64,000 nt of DNA from Paenibacillus aestuarii (GCF_027789125.1 NZ_JAQFVF010000044.1:62001-126000); one strand, 5' to 3'; shown: positions 35,501-43,566, numbered from the stretch's first letter. Program-made: numbers and translations. The notes: generated by a model from the letters alone, not told the origin.

Positions 35501-36322
35501 GCGATCTATCAGACCCTGCGTCCATGGACAGGGGAAGCCGAGGGCGAAGCGCAACCTGCCTATTCAGCGGTTGCTGTAAGCGAAACGGAACACAAGCACC
35601 ATATTCTGCTTGTCGAAGACAATGAGATCAATCAGACGGTGGCCCGCTCCCTGCTCGAAAACAATCATTGCCTCGTCGATGTGGCTCATAACGGATACGA
35701 TGCGCTGTCCTTGCTGCGCGACCATGTCTACGACTTGATCTTGATGGATATCCATATGCCAGGGCTCGACGGCATCGAGACTACGCGGCAAATCCGCCTC
35801 ATGCCGGGCTATCAGTCCGTCCCGATCATCGCTGTCACTGCGGATTCCACCTTGGACAAAGAATGCCTTGCCGCCGGCATGAATGACACCGTGCTCAAAC
35901 CGATCATCCCGTCATGCTTGTTCAATGTGATCGGCCGCCATTTGCGCGATAAGTCCATGACGGATGCGACTGGGCTTGCGCCCGCAGGCGCGATGGCGCG
36001 CTTGGGCGTCAGCCCGCAGCAGTATAAACAGCTGCTGCTGAAGTTTCACGCCCAGTATGAGCAGGCAAGCGGGCAGCTCGAATCGCTCATTGCCCAGAAG
36101 CAATACCGCGAAGCCGTCCAGTTTACGCATACGCTTCGTGGGACGTCCAGCAGCCTTGCCGCCGATCGCGTCTATGAAGCCGCAACCGATTTGGAAGAGC
36201 TGCTGCAAAGCCTTTTGAACGGCTCCGCGGATGCCACCGACGAGCAGCTTACCCTTGCGCTGGCAGTTGTGTCGGATGCGTTACAGGAATTTTTTCACAT
36301 GATTGAAAAGCCCCCGGTTTGA
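32576..36322 (+). CDS. Hybrid sensor histidine kinase with two receivers and an Hpt domain
   Basis: A 1248-residue kinase. Helix 1 near 10-30, an extracellular Cache-like sensor to about 275, helix 2 near 278-300, HAMP to 355, two PAS domains (about 360-490 and 490-610), HisKA with His636 in RMSHEIRTPLNG, HATPase_c to about 855, receiver 1 with acceptor Asp917 in ILLDMEASD, receiver 2 with Asp1058 in ILMDIHMPG, and a C-terminal Hpt with His1185 in FTHTLRGTSSS. ATG 32576 has GGAGG seven bases before. All phosphorelay steps are in one protein, yet no response-regulator partner is adjacent. Divergent from the chemoreceptor gene. Confidence 0.93.
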   Translation: MRNTSSLRFKLLAALLLTTTIALYLVGTANYLLSKDKLLQQMKQQLISSVTDSAHNLNEFLVVRREEVELISRIREIQNGSLEEQLAFLNKELNKESSDYYAMGIADLNGRLHLTNGKVGSIAGLTRFAEAMKGKAYIDDPHIGRMTKKYIVSITAPVFNERNEVKSILDISIDADKMYRQHLYPPEGSDKTVILSKSGLILYHSTDSSQILKTNINEKYPKLAAAFNKAISQESGAIEEIFDGRDVHLFFAHIPNSQRYLVYSMPKTAFEAPTSTLLWWTIGLLVGIGLLLSMLIYWAANFFVINRIRQILDVTEAVAGGDFYVKPLEDHSDDELGLLAASVNGMTTNLRELFEPFNAFITNNQYAMIVTNPAFIVKRFNQRAEELLGYQREEVIDKETPLLWVDAEQLQRRASQYSEELGIDIPSDCTVLVAKCLLEEREQSEWIWHHKNGAKIHVHMVTSVVTQPNGDPKGFVFIARDISDLIAAAELKERLLAIVESAYDAIFSFDHTGHIFYMNKACREYALTEEDDGTFHHFTHYVELLSNIDLNQGLQIAAERGFWQFEAEFMTRNGKRHWASSIIVSHQPSDGGEIYYSAIMRNITELVRSNQELTRAKQEADEANMAKSRFLARMSHEIRTPLNGIIGMSFLLKQTEMTTLQRDYVTKISASSVALSEIINGILDFSKLEAQQLAIEHVQFALDETIDRVCETLSVLLGHKPIDFLCQIGENVPLSLIGDSLRMYQVLLNLTSNAVKFTDQGMITLRVEVVETDAAGVQLAFTVIDTGMGMNEEQLGRLFQPFVQADGSISRKYGGTGLGLVIAKSLVEGMNGTIEVWSAPKLGSEFRVTVPFAVAARPETPAPKLALRALVVEDHPQLHSFLVDSLQRMCEESTGAYSWQEAQMKSEAKPPDVILLDMEASDMYGEDVWRRMHEHCKSRSIRTVVCTTLPGRDALERLPAHIAPDAILVKPLTAHAIYQTLRPWTGEAEGEAQPAYSAVAVSETEHKHHILLVEDNEINQTVARSLLENNHCLVDVAHNGYDALSLLRDHVYDLILMDIHMPGLDGIETTRQIRLMPGYQSVPIIAVTADSTLDKECLAAGMNDTVLKPIIPSCLFNVIGRHLRDKSMTDATGLAPAGAMARLGVSPQQYKQLLLKFHAQYEQASGQLESLIAQKQYREAVQFTHTLRGTSSSLAADRVYEAATDLEELLQSLLNGSADATDEQLTLALAVVSDALQEFFHMIEKPPV

Positions 36323-36377
36323 TTGAAAGTTGCGTCGATTTATGTCACTATTAGATGTAACTGATTTTTATACTTAG

Positions 36378-36421
36378 AAAGGAGAGACTTGGAGCCCCCC
36401 GCTCCAAAGTCCTTAATTTAG
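36378..36421 (+). promoter_or_regulatory. Ribosome binding site separated from trhO start by a hairpin
   Basis: AAAGGAGAG (36378-36386) is 35 bases before the trhO ATG, too far for normal use. Between them is a stem ACTTGGAGC/GCTCCAAAGT with loop CCCCC (36387-36410). Folding it would leave about 12 bases between the site and the start. No other binding site is seen. Confidence 0.55.
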
Positions 36422-37336
36422 ATGACTACGATGACTGCTTCAGAAGCTCCATACCGCATTTTGCTATACTATAAATTTGTCACTGTCGAAGACCCGGAAG
36501 CTTTGGCCAAAGAACATTTGGCTTTCTGCAAAAAGCTTGGTGTCAAGGGCCGTATTCTCATCGCCCGCGAAGGCATCAATGGCACGTTGTCCGGTACGGT
36601 CGAACAAACCGATGCTTATATGAAAATGATGCGCCAAATGCCGCTGTTCAAGGACATCGTCTTTAAGATCGATGAGAGCGACAAGCATGCTTTCCAGAAA
36701 ATTTTTGTCCGTCCGAAAAAAGAACTGGTGACGTTCCGTCTGGAAGAAGACGTGAATCCGAATGATCTTACCGGTACTCATTTGAAACCGAAGGACTTCT
36801 ATGAGAAGCTGCAGCAGGAGGATGTCATTGTCCTCGACGGTCGCAACAACTATGAATTCGATATCGGCCATTTCCGCGGCGCGATTCGCCCGGAAGTAGA
36901 GACGACGAAGGAGTTTCCGGAGTGGATCCGCAATAACCTACAGGAATACAAGGATAAGCCGATCCTGACTTACTGCACAGGCGGCATCCGCTGTGAGAAA
37001 TTGTCCGGCTTCCTGATCAAGGAAGGCTTCAAGGAAGTGTATCAGCTTGACGGCGGTATCGTGACTTATGGTCAAGATCCTGAAGTGCAAGGCCGCCTCT
37101 TTGACGGCAAATGCTACGTCTTCGACGAGCGCATCTCCGTGCCGATCAATCGCACGGAGGAAGACGTCGTCGTCGGCAAATGCCACCATTGCGGCAAGCC
37201 GGAAGACCGCTATATCAACTGCGCAAACGATTATTGCCATCTGCAGCATATTGTTTGCGAAGCGTGCGAAGAGGAGCACAATCACTTCTGCTCCAAAGAA
37301 TGCGAAGATGCCACTTTGGCTCGCCTGGAAGCATAA
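36422..37336 (+). CDS. trhO: tRNA uridine(34) hydroxylase, rhodanese type
   Basis: A 304-residue enzyme of the TrhO/YceA family that hydroxylates uridine 34 of certain tRNAs, the first step to mo5U/cmo5U. The N-terminal ferredoxin-like domain ends near residue 110 ([14 protein letters not shown]), the rhodanese domain has the active-site loop [11 protein letters not shown] with Cys185 and Cys191, and a C-terminal cysteine-rich tail ([15 protein letters not shown] and [12 protein letters not shown]) likely binds zinc. The ATG directly follows an in-frame stop, so no longer start exists. Single gene, ends at a hairpin shared with the hemerythrin gene. Confidence 0.92.
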   Translation: MTTMTASEAPYRILLYYKFVTVEDPEALAKEHLAFCKKLGVKGRILIAREGINGTLSGTVEQTDAYMKMMRQMPLFKDIVFKIDESDKHAFQKIFVRPKKELVTFRLEEDVNPNDLTGTHLKPKDFYEKLQQEDVIVLDGRNNYEFDIGHFRGAIRPEVETTKEFPEWIRNNLQEYKDKPILTYCTGGIRCEKLSGFLIKEGFKEVYQLDGGIVTYGQDPEVQGRLFDGKCYVFDERISVPINRTEEDVVVGKCHHCGKPEDRYINCANDYCHLQHIVCEACEEEHNHFCSKECEDATLARLEA

Positions 37337-37340
37337 TAAA

Positions 37341-37386
37341 AAAAAGGCTGTCCTCCTGCCATAACACTGGCGTGGGACAGCCTTTT
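37341..37386. terminator. Bidirectional terminator between trhO and hemerythrin gene
   Basis: Stem AAAAGGCTGTCC/GGACAGCC with TTTT on one side and A-run on the other. Confidence 0.85.
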
Positions 37387-37393
37387 CACGTAT

Positions 37394-37924
37394 TTATGCC
37401 AAATTTTTCAAAATCTGATCCGTCAGCGGGTAAACCAATTCCTCCTCTAGCGTAATATGCTTCAGCAGAATAAGGCACGCCGTCACCAGCTCACTGGTCA
37501 TCAGCTGCAAAAACTCCACATCTATCGGCACCTTCATGTTATTGACGCCATCCACATAAGACTGCACAACCCTCTTGGCCAGATCGTGATCCTGCTCAAG
37601 CACCGTAATCGAGCGCGTCATGGAGAGCGCCGTTGTGGGATGGACGTACGTATACAGCCGCGGAAACAGCTCCTGCTCTTCCCATTCGGAGTGCTGCTCC
37701 AAGTCCTCGATCAGCAACAAGATACTGTCCTGCAGCTCGATAAGCCTGCACATGCCTATTGAGCAATCCTCAAGGGAGTACAGGGTGGCCGCCGTCTTCC
37801 GGATTTCCGTGAGCTGGCCGCGCATCTGCTGATGTTCTTCCTTCCACCTGGCTACAATCGCCGGGAAGGACGCCCCCTGTTCTGCATCCTCCCTATTCGT
37901 TTGAATGCTCAAACGGTATTCCAT
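37394..37924 (-). CDS. Hemerythrin HHE domain protein
   Basis: A 176-residue protein with the four-helix HHE cation-binding fold. Di-iron ligand positions are in EEHQQMRGQL, HSEWEEQELFPRL, LEQDHDLAKR and LKHITLEEELVYPL. Family members sense or buffer oxygen, NO or iron. ATG 37924 has AAGGAGG seven to eight bases before; the frame opens 49 codons earlier without support. It converges with trhO. No partner gene. Confidence 0.88.
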   Translation of the reverse strand: MEYRLSIQTNREDAEQGASFPAIVARWKEEHQQMRGQLTEIRKTAATLYSLEDCSIGMCRLIELQDSILLLIEDLEQHSEWEEQELFPRLYTYVHPTTALSMTRSITVLEQDHDLAKRVVQSYVDGVNNMKVPIDVEFLQLMTSELVTACLILLKHITLEEELVYPLTDQILKNLA

Positions 37925-38067
37925 TCGACTTCCTCCTTCGTAATGAGCTGACACACGCAACATTACCATTGTATGCGCGACAGGTGGGCGAACATGCGAA
38001 GGAAATAGGATAAATCCGAGCGGCGAGTCAAACGGAACCCTGGTAACCGAGGCGATAAAAAGTGAAT

Positions 38068-38108
38068 ACAATAACCCCGAGAGGCTTCAAACCTAGCGGG
38101 GTTATTGT
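38068..38108. terminator. Orphan 12-bp perfect hairpin
   Basis: ACAATAACCCCG/CGGGGTTATTGT with a 17-base loop, followed by GTTT. No gene ends just before it on either strand, apart from the small-protein gene that starts after it. Confidence 0.5.
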
Positions 38109-38164
38109 GTTTAAAAACCAAAATTATGTCCATACTTCTCACTAGTACGCGAAGTTAGGAGTAA

Positions 38165-38296
38165 ATGAAATTGAACGATCAGGAGCAGAATAGACTTTTC
38201 AGAGGGCTGATGTGGGCCACACTTTTTAGCGCCATCCTTTGGACCGTGTTGATTCTATCAGCGCTTGGGTGGGTGGATTTGGTTCGGGGGCTGTAG
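38165..38296 (+). CDS. Small membrane protein, 43 residues
   Basis: ATG 38165 follows TTAGGAG at a short spacing and opens a 43-codon frame: a polar start MKLNDQEQNRLFRGLM and one hydrophobic helix (WATLFSAILWTVLILSALGW). This charged start plus single helix is typical of small membrane proteins in Bacilli. No family assigned. The long minus-strand frame across it lacks these features. Confidence 0.6.
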   Translation: MKLNDQEQNRLFRGLMWATLFSAILWTVLILSALGWVDLVRGL

Positions 38297-38838
38297 CCCT
38301 GAAGCTTCACAGTCCCGTCGACCGATTCAGGAGTTCTTCCCGAGAGGCCCCTTTCCATAATTTTGATGCACCTTACTCTATACTTGTTGTTTTTGTAGTT
38401 TTTCCACCATCCACCTAACAAGATAAGATATCAGCAAAAACACTACAAACGAATAAGTATGTTTCCAGCTATTGCTTTGGCAGGAATAAGTGAAACCATG
38501 TAAATATCGTTTCTACAACTGAGGGACTTTATTCCACTCCTACAGCTACTTATTACTTCTATTCTTTACTTTTTATGTTAAGTCAAACCGTGTATAACGA
38601 TCGAACTTCTTGCGTTAAAGATATCACTGCAAATAAGGAAGAACCTATGCGGCAGGGTTCTTTGACAACATGGTCTATCATCAGATTCATCCCTCTCTTA
38701 TCCATTATCTTTACTTATAACTATAATAGAATTCCAACTTTTTTTAGTAAATAAAAGGAATTTGGACTCATATGTGGAATATATTTGAGAATATGACTCA
38801 ATTGTATGTTCGATTATATCCAATAGGGGGAAGACCGT
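38297..38838. other. Intergenic stretch with no recognised gene
   Basis: About 540 AT-rich bases. A short GC-rich part near 38290-38360 and a weak hairpin near 38637-38662 (AAGAACC/GGTTCTT) are all that stand out. No coding frame with a ribosome site was found. Confidence 0.5.
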
Positions 38839-39075
38839 ATGAAATCGACGGGTATTGTTAGAAAAGTGGACGAGTTGGGGCGCATTGTTCTCCCCATCGA
38901 GTTGAGACGTACACTGCACATCGAAATCGGGGATGCGATTGAAGTTTATGTTGATCCGGAGCGGATCACGCTCAGAAAGTATAATCCGGCCTGCATCTTC
39001 TGCGGCAACTTTGAGAATATGACGTATTTCAAAGGGAAATTGGTTTGCGACAAATGTATGAATGAAGCCGGCTAA
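38839..39075 (+). CDS. AbrB/SpoVT-type DNA-binding protein with C-terminal zinc finger
   Basis: A 78-residue regulator. Residues 1-50 (KSTGIVRKVDELGRIVLPIE, then LRRTLHIEIGDAIEVYVD) are nearly the swapped-hairpin DNA-binding domain of B. subtilis AbrB. Instead of the AbrB multimerisation domain there is a short Cys4 unit, CIFCGNF...LVCDKC, likely a zinc finger. Transition-state regulators of this type control early stationary-phase genes. ATG 38839 follows AGGGGGAAG. Single gene with terminator. Confidence 0.9.
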   Translation: MKSTGIVRKVDELGRIVLPIELRRTLHIEIGDAIEVYVDPERITLRKYNPACIFCGNFENMTYFKGKLVCDKCMNEAG

Positions 39076-39079
39076 ACAG

Positions 39080-39121
39080 AAAGCCTCCATTATCAGCAGC
39101 ACGCTCATGAATGGAGGCTTT
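39080..39121. terminator. Bidirectional terminator after AbrB-type gene
   Basis: Perfect 12-bp stem AAAGCCTCCATT/AATGGAGGCTTT between convergent genes. Confidence 0.85.
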
Positions 39122-39132
39122 GTCTTGTTTAC

Positions 39133-39399
39133 TTACAAATAAGATAAAACAATGGAGATCAGCATGCCCGCCACGGCGATCCACAGCAAGTAGGAACGGA
39201 ACACTCTCTTCAAGCTTTTGTCCTGAGCATCTATGACAGCTTTCTTGCGGGCGCTGTTGCCCTTCGTTTCCCCATTCTGATCTTCCGGCGCCTGTGTGCG
39301 CCAATTCATAAACTGAAACCCGACACCGCTAATTACAACGGAGATCATCAGCAAGATTAAAGACCCCATGAATAACTTGTCTGATATGGCTTGCATCAT
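39133..39399 (-). CDS. Hypothetical membrane protein, 88 residues
   Basis: Two predicted membrane helices, LFMGSLILLMISVVISGVGF (residues 9-28) and LLWIAVAGMLISIVLSYL at the C-terminus, with a polar charged loop between (RTQAPEDQNGETKGNSARKK). Two ATGs in tandem at 39399; AGAGGAA lies about 11 bases before. No family firmly recognised; small two-helix proteins like this are common in Bacillales. Confidence 0.65.
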   Translation of the reverse strand: MMQAISDKLFMGSLILLMISVVISGVGFQFMNWRTQAPEDQNGETKGNSARKKAVIDAQDKSLKRVFRSYLLWIAVAGMLISIVLSYL

Positions 39400-39472
39400 G
39401 TACGCGACGTTCCTCTCTGCCCCAAATATCTGATGTCGATCTTATTATACTTAAAAAGCGTCGAAACAACAA

Positions 39473-39508
39473 AAAGCCTCAACCCGGGTGAGAGCCGGCT
39501 GAGGCTTT
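39473..39508 (-). terminator. Terminator of the redox pair
   Basis: Minus-strand stem AAAGCCTCA/TGAGGCTTT followed by TTTTG. Confidence 0.85.
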
Positions 39509-39525
39509 GCTCGTTGCTGTTGCTA

Positions 39526-39765
39526 CTAGCTTGCAACTTCAGCTAATGCTTTTTTCAACTTAGTTACGTTAAGGCCCAGAATCTTATGCTCACCGATAAC
39601 CGTAACCGGCAGCGACATCAGCCCCATATCGTGCACTTCTTGTCCGTATTGATCGTTCAGATCAATATTTCTTTCTTCGAAAGCGACGTTCTGATCGCTC
39701 AAATACTTTTTCACCTGTTGGCAGTATGGGCAGTTTGTGCTGGAATAAACAATAACATTAGACAT
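39526..39765 (-). CDS. Glutaredoxin/NrdH-like redoxin
   Basis: A 79-residue thioredoxin-fold protein with redox pair C12-P-Y-C15 near the N-terminus, cis-Pro block LPVTVIGE and the glycine turn KILGLN. It resembles YruB/NrdH-type glutaredoxins of Gram-positives that take electrons from thioredoxin reductase-like enzymes. ATG 39765 has GGGAGATGA nine bases before. It follows the flavoprotein gene by 33 bases and the two probably form an electron-transfer couple behind one PerR-controlled promoter. Confidence 0.9.
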   Translation of the reverse strand: MSNVIVYSSTNCPYCQQVKKYLSDQNVAFEERNIDLNDQYGQEVHDMGLMSLPVTVIGEHKILGLNVTKLKKALAEVAS

Positions 39766-39798
39766 CTATGATCATCTCCCTATTCTTTTATTCTATCG

Positions 39799-40722
39799 TT
39801 ATTTGTACTGCGGAATCAACTGCGTCCGCTTGTTAATAAACTTGTCCACCGCCATGGCGGCAATGGCTCCATCGGCAGCAGCGACGACCGCTTGTTTGAC
39901 CGGCGTCCGGCGAACTTCACCTGCACCGAATACCCCGGCTACAGGGGATTGCATCGAGTTGTCGAGCACCATGAAGCCCTCTTCATCGAGCGGAACTTGG
40001 CCTTGAAGGAAATCCGTCCCCGGCTTGCTGCCGGACAAGAAGACGAATACCCCGTCAACGTCCAGCACTTCTTCAGCGCCTGCCGCCGTCCGTACCTTTA
40101 AGCCTTGCACTTTTTTATCGCCCAGGACTTCCAGCGCCTTCGTCTTATACAGCAGCTCCGTATTCGGCAGCTCCGGCACATGATGTACGCCTTGAAGCTC
40201 AGACCGTGGAACGACAAAATAGATCTTGTCCGTAAACTTGGTCAGCGCGTGCGCCTCTTCCAAGGCTTCCTCCGTATCGCCAATCACCGCCACCGTCTTG
40301 CCTGTGAAAAAAGCGCCGTCACACGTCGCGCAAGTACTTACGCCTCGACCTAGCAAGTCCTCCTCGCCTGGCAGCATGCGATTGCGCCCTTTGGAACCTG
40401 TGGCGATAATAATCGCTTTGCCCTCGAACATGCCGTCGGCTGTGAACACATACTTCGTCTCGCCTTCCACATCCACATCGGTAATCGTAGTTTGGATGAA
40501 CTCCGCGCCGAAACCTTTGGCTTGCTCACGCATCGTGTCGAGCAGTTCTTTACCGGAGAGCTCACCGGTAATTCCCGGATAGTTGGCAATCTTATGTGTA
40601 ATCGCCAAAGCCCCTGTATTCGGAGCTTTATCGATGACCAGCGTCTTCAAATTTCCTCTGGCTGTGTAAATCGCGGCGGATGCGCCGGCAGGACCTGCGC
40701 CAACAATGATAACATCATACAT
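39799..40722 (-). CDS. Thioredoxin reductase-like FAD/NAD(P) oxidoreductase
   Basis: A 307-residue flavoprotein of the thioredoxin reductase family. FAD Rossmann motif YDVIIVGAGPAGASAA, the redox-active CATC (Cys131-Cys134) in STCATCDGAFF, NAD(P) site VAVIGDTEEALEEA and C-terminal FAD block VFGAGEVRRTPVKQAV. The NAD(P) site lacks the third Gly of the common GGGNSA form (GDTEEA), so nicotinamide preference is unsure. ATG 40722 follows GAGGAG at long spacing; no other start is available. With the adjacent glutaredoxin-like gene it would form a disulfide-reducing system. Confidence 0.88.
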   Translation of the reverse strand: MYDVIIVGAGPAGASAAIYTARGNLKTLVIDKAPNTGALAITHKIANYPGITGELSGKELLDTMREQAKGFGAEFIQTTITDVDVEGETKYVFTADGMFEGKAIIIATGSKGRNRMLPGEEDLLGRGVSTCATCDGAFFTGKTVAVIGDTEEALEEAHALTKFTDKIYFVVPRSELQGVHHVPELPNTELLYKTKALEVLGDKKVQGLKVRTAAGAEEVLDVDGVFVFLSGSKPGTDFLQGQVPLDEEGFMVLDNSMQSPVAGVFGAGEVRRTPVKQAVVAAADGAIAAMAVDKFINKRTQLIPQYK

Positions 40723-40781
40723 GATTCTATGATTGCTCCTCTCTACTCTCAAGCCTTATCTATTAAGTGAGAATATATATC

Positions 40782-40844
40782 AGATAATAATTATTATAAA
40801 AAATATAATAGATTAAAGTCAATTCTTTTTTATAATAATTATAA
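40782..40844. promoter_or_regulatory. PerR/Fur-family boxes flanking the redox promoter
   Basis: TTATAATAATTATAA at 40830-40844 is a 15 of 15 match to the Bacillus PerR box TTATAATNATTATAA. A second palindromic box with core ATAATAATTATTAT at 40784-40797 overlaps the -10. Both face the promoter of the thioredoxin reductase-like gene. Confidence 0.7.
40793..40822 (-). promoter_or_regulatory. Promoter of thioredoxin reductase-like/glutaredoxin pair
   Basis: Minus-strand TTGACT (40817-40822), 18-base spacer, perfect TATAAT (40793-40798). Confidence 0.75.
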
Positions 40845-40963
40845 ACAATAATAACAACAGCATCAGAGTCTAACGACAAGAAAGTATCCTCATTAGCGAC
40901 AAGAAAATCCCGACATCATAAAAAAAACAGGGGATAAATTCGTAGTACTTTATGTTGGGTGAT

Positions 40964-41093
40964 AAATAAGTTCTGAAGTCAAGAAGCCAGCAACCATAAG
41001 GGTTGCTGGCTTTTTCGTGAAAATATATGACAAATTAAGTTTTGAAGTGGTTTTTGAGCTAAATTGTCAGATTTACAAATTAGTTTTGAAGTA
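40964..41093 (+). repeat. Three short repeats around an orphan terminator
   Basis: The motif AAATtAgTTtTGAAGT appears at 40964-40979, about 41032-41048 and 41076-41092. It surrounds the terminator at 40984-41015. Possible remnants of a mobile or duplicated sequence; no gene seen. Confidence 0.4.
40984..41015 (+). terminator. Strong orphan terminator
   Basis: Perfect 12-bp stem AAGCCAGCAACC/GGTTGCTGGCTT, loop ATAAG, then TTTTT. No gene ends just before it on the plus strand. Confidence 0.8.
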
Positions 41094-41202
41094 CTTCTGA
41101 CTAACTTTTAACTTTTTATTTTGACAGCTGACCTTATCGATTATGTAACCAGACATATGCGATTAGACTTCATCTCGGACATTTACCTGCGGAATGCATA
41201 TG

Positions 41203-41875
41203 TCATCCAGAACATGGCGCCGGATGGTTATACTCAGCTGCCAACCACAAACTGCTGCGCAGCCGAGTCCTTCGAACTCCATGCAGGCCATCTGCACCGT
41301 AGCCATCAGCCAATCGTCCATCCGTCAATAGCTGCGACAGTAGCAGCTTGCCTTTGCCTTCACCAAACTCAATTTGCAGCACTGGCGTTTTGGTTAAATT
41401 AACGCCGCACTCGGCAAGTGCCGTCGCTTTCTGCGCTTTCCCGCAGGTCCAAGTGCGTCTCCGGGTAAATAGCCTTGACCAAGCCTGATAGGCCCACAAT
41501 TCAACATAACGACGGAACGACCTTGGTCGATAGCATCCTCCTGCATTTCACGCACTTTCGGGTCGGTGGTCGCAGCCTCCCAATACACAGAAAATAACAT
41601 CAGCAATTGTGCATCTTCTGCATCTGTTACTGATAGTCCGCAGTATTGGAAAACTACGCCAGCTCCTCATTCAACTGTTGACTGTCTCATTCAACCGATG
41701 TGCTTGAATCCTGTATAAAAACAAGTGCCCTCAGCTGTCTCGCTTCACCGGTCTCATTGAACCAGTACAGTGAAAACTCGACCTTCCCCCCCTGGAACAA
41801 AATTGCGATCCCATACTTCCAGATTGACGCTGACTACCGAATAGGCTGCCGTTAATCCGTCCGTTCAAAGCAAAT
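41203..41875 (-). pseudogene. Decayed carbohydrate-active gene, beta-galactosidase/GH2-like C-terminal part
   Basis: Minus-strand segments in different frames form one broken protein: TAAYSVVSVNLEVWDRNFVP with VEFSLYWFNETGEARQL, then VVFQYCGLSVTDAEDAQLLM and GRSVVMLNCGP, then LTKTPVLQIEFGEGKGKLLL and SQLLTDGRLADGYGADG. The beta-sandwich segment and the FGEGKGKLLLSQ ending resemble C-terminal parts of family 2-type glycosidases. At least two frameshifts and in-frame stops interrupt it, and there is no start. It marks the left edge of the AT-rich sugar region. Confidence 0.6.
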
Positions 41876-41901
41876 CCCGCCTACGTCCTCGGATAATCGG
41901 A

Positions 41902-43566
41902 TTAGATTATAAATTCAAAGCTTCCCATTATTTCATGAACGACTTCATTATTGTCTAGCTTCACCTTTAAAGTAATCGGTGCATCACTGGAAACGACAAT
42001 ACGATAAGAACCATCACCCTGAGGTGTCGCAAGCAGATTGAGAGTCTTGCCAGCAAACCAATAACGATCACATCCGATAGTTCCTTGTCCTGGTGTAAGC
42101 TGCCAAATCAGCTCATTGCTTCTGGCGTCACCCTTTATACCGATGGCATGTTCAATTAAATACAAGATCGGAGCAATACCTGACCATCCAACAAAATCGG
42201 TTTTATCAGCGTTACCTGAATCGATGGAATCTGGCGGATAATTTTCCCAAATGGTATCGGTATCCTTAAACACCTGCACTACGTTATTCAAATGGTTCAA
42301 TGCAATCTCCCTTGCTAGATCATCATACCCATAATTCTCCAAGCCACGAATCACCATAGTGTTCGTTGGAGCCCAGACAGAACCCCGCCAGTAGCCACCG
42401 CGCGGATCGTAACCCTCTTCATCGGCCGCGCAAACCGGTACCCTATGTACTCGATTGAAAGTGGCCGGATCATTAAGCCAATGTGCTAGTTTCTCCGCTT
42501 GCTCCTTCGTTGCTACCCCGGCCAAAAGCGACCAGAACGCCGCAATCGTTTTGACGGACGTCTGCTCTCCTGAATCTTGAACATCAAAATAAAAGCCTAC
42601 TTCGTCATTCCACATCATCCGGTTGATCGTTTCTGTCAATTGGCTAGCTTCTTCTTCAAGCTCCTCAATCTGACTTGCATAAATGGCCGCTTGCTCGTTA
42701 TCTCCTCTGCTCACGCAATGGTCGATTAGCACTTTAGCAATGTCGATCAAATTGCGTGCGAGCAGTACCATCTCGCAGCTGATATCAACACCACTGCCCA
42801 AATATCTATTGCGCGGATTGTTATCCATACTTGCCCAGTCCGTAACATATAAACCGAAGTGATTTTGCAGATGATATTTTAGCGCATCGTAATAACGCAA
42901 ATTCGGTTCATACACAAGTTCCAAACGAGCCACATCACCTGTATGCTTGAAACTCTCTAACTCCGCCCAAGCCATAATCGGATGATTCAGATTATCTAGC
43001 GTAAGATAGGGTGGAACCCCCACAGTTCGTCCAAGATTCGGCTGGAACATCTCTTCAAATGCCGGCTTTGCTGTTTGAAAGAGCTTCCTATGTCCATAAT
43101 GATTATGAAAATAGGAATGCAGCGGCATACGGTCGTAATTCACCCAAGGCAAGAAATCCTTCCCCGTTTCGCGAACCATCTCGCGAGGAATCTCGCCGTC
43201 ATCGAACTGTTTACAGTAGAAGTTATCGAGTGACCGAATCCCTGGAATATACGGATTCGCCAGATTGCAAAACATGGTTATGAAAACGGTATCCCACAAA
43301 AAAACATCCTGGTTGAAAGCAGCGTCGATAAAGTTGCTGACAAAACCACTTTCCTCCGTTGGGACATGCAGATTGCGGTAAGCAATTTCCCACGCTTTCC
43401 AGTAGCATTCTAAATAATCCGGACGCTGCTCGTAAATGGGCTTCGGCAAACTGCTCCGTGCTTCTTCAAAGGAAAGAAGCGGAACATCTTCGTACGATTT
43501 TTTATTAAAATACATACCTCTTGGCAGTAAGTGGTGCTTTTCAATATTGGAAAGTTTCATCTCCAT
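41902..43566 (-). CDS. GH63-like glucosyl/mannosylglycerate hydrolase-type glycosidase
   Basis: A 554-residue (alpha/alpha)6-barrel glycosidase. The segment NQDVFLWDTVFITMFCNLA and the pair VTDWASMDNNPRN (likely acid Asp) and TIWENYPPDS (likely base Glu) match inverting GH63-type mannosyl/glucosylglycerate hydrolases; GGYWRGSVWAPTN lines the active site. The third codon ATG 43566 is six bases after GGAG. It is the last gene of an operon with glycerate kinase and a GH13_18 phosphorylase, which fits release of glucose and glycerate from glucosylglycerate. Assignment is by family and context. Confidence 0.75.
   Translation of the reverse strand: MEMKLSNIEKHHLLPRGMYFNKKSYEDVPLLSFEEARSSLPKPIYEQRPDYLECYWKAWEIAYRNLHVPTEESGFVSNFIDAAFNQDVFLWDTVFITMFCNLANPYIPGIRSLDNFYCKQFDDGEIPREMVRETGKDFLPWVNYDRMPLHSYFHNHYGHRKLFQTAKPAFEEMFQPNLGRTVGVPPYLTLDNLNHPIMAWAELESFKHTGDVARLELVYEPNLRYYDALKYHLQNHFGLYVTDWASMDNNPRNRYLGSGVDISCEMVLLARNLIDIAKVLIDHCVSRGDNEQAAIYASQIEELEEEASQLTETINRMMWNDEVGFYFDVQDSGEQTSVKTIAAFWSLLAGVATKEQAEKLAHWLNDPATFNRVHRVPVCAADEEGYDPRGGYWRGSVWAPTNTMVIRGLENYGYDDLAREIALNHLNNVVQVFKDTDTIWENYPPDSIDSGNADKTDFVGWSGIAPILYLIEHAIGIKGDARSNELIWQLTPGQGTIGCDRYWFAGKTLNLLATPQGDGSYRIVVSSDAPITLKVKLDNNEVVHEIMGSFEFII

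Noticed and set aside
34712..35554. Minus-strand open frame of 280 codons
   Set aside because: Antisense inside the hybrid kinase.
38179..38421. Minus-strand frame of 80 codons
   Set aside because: No ribosome site; overlaps the more convincing 43-residue membrane protein on the other strand.
41121..41402. Plus-strand frame of 93 codons
   Set aside because: Antisense to the decayed glycosidase relic, whose minus-strand segments look like real protein.
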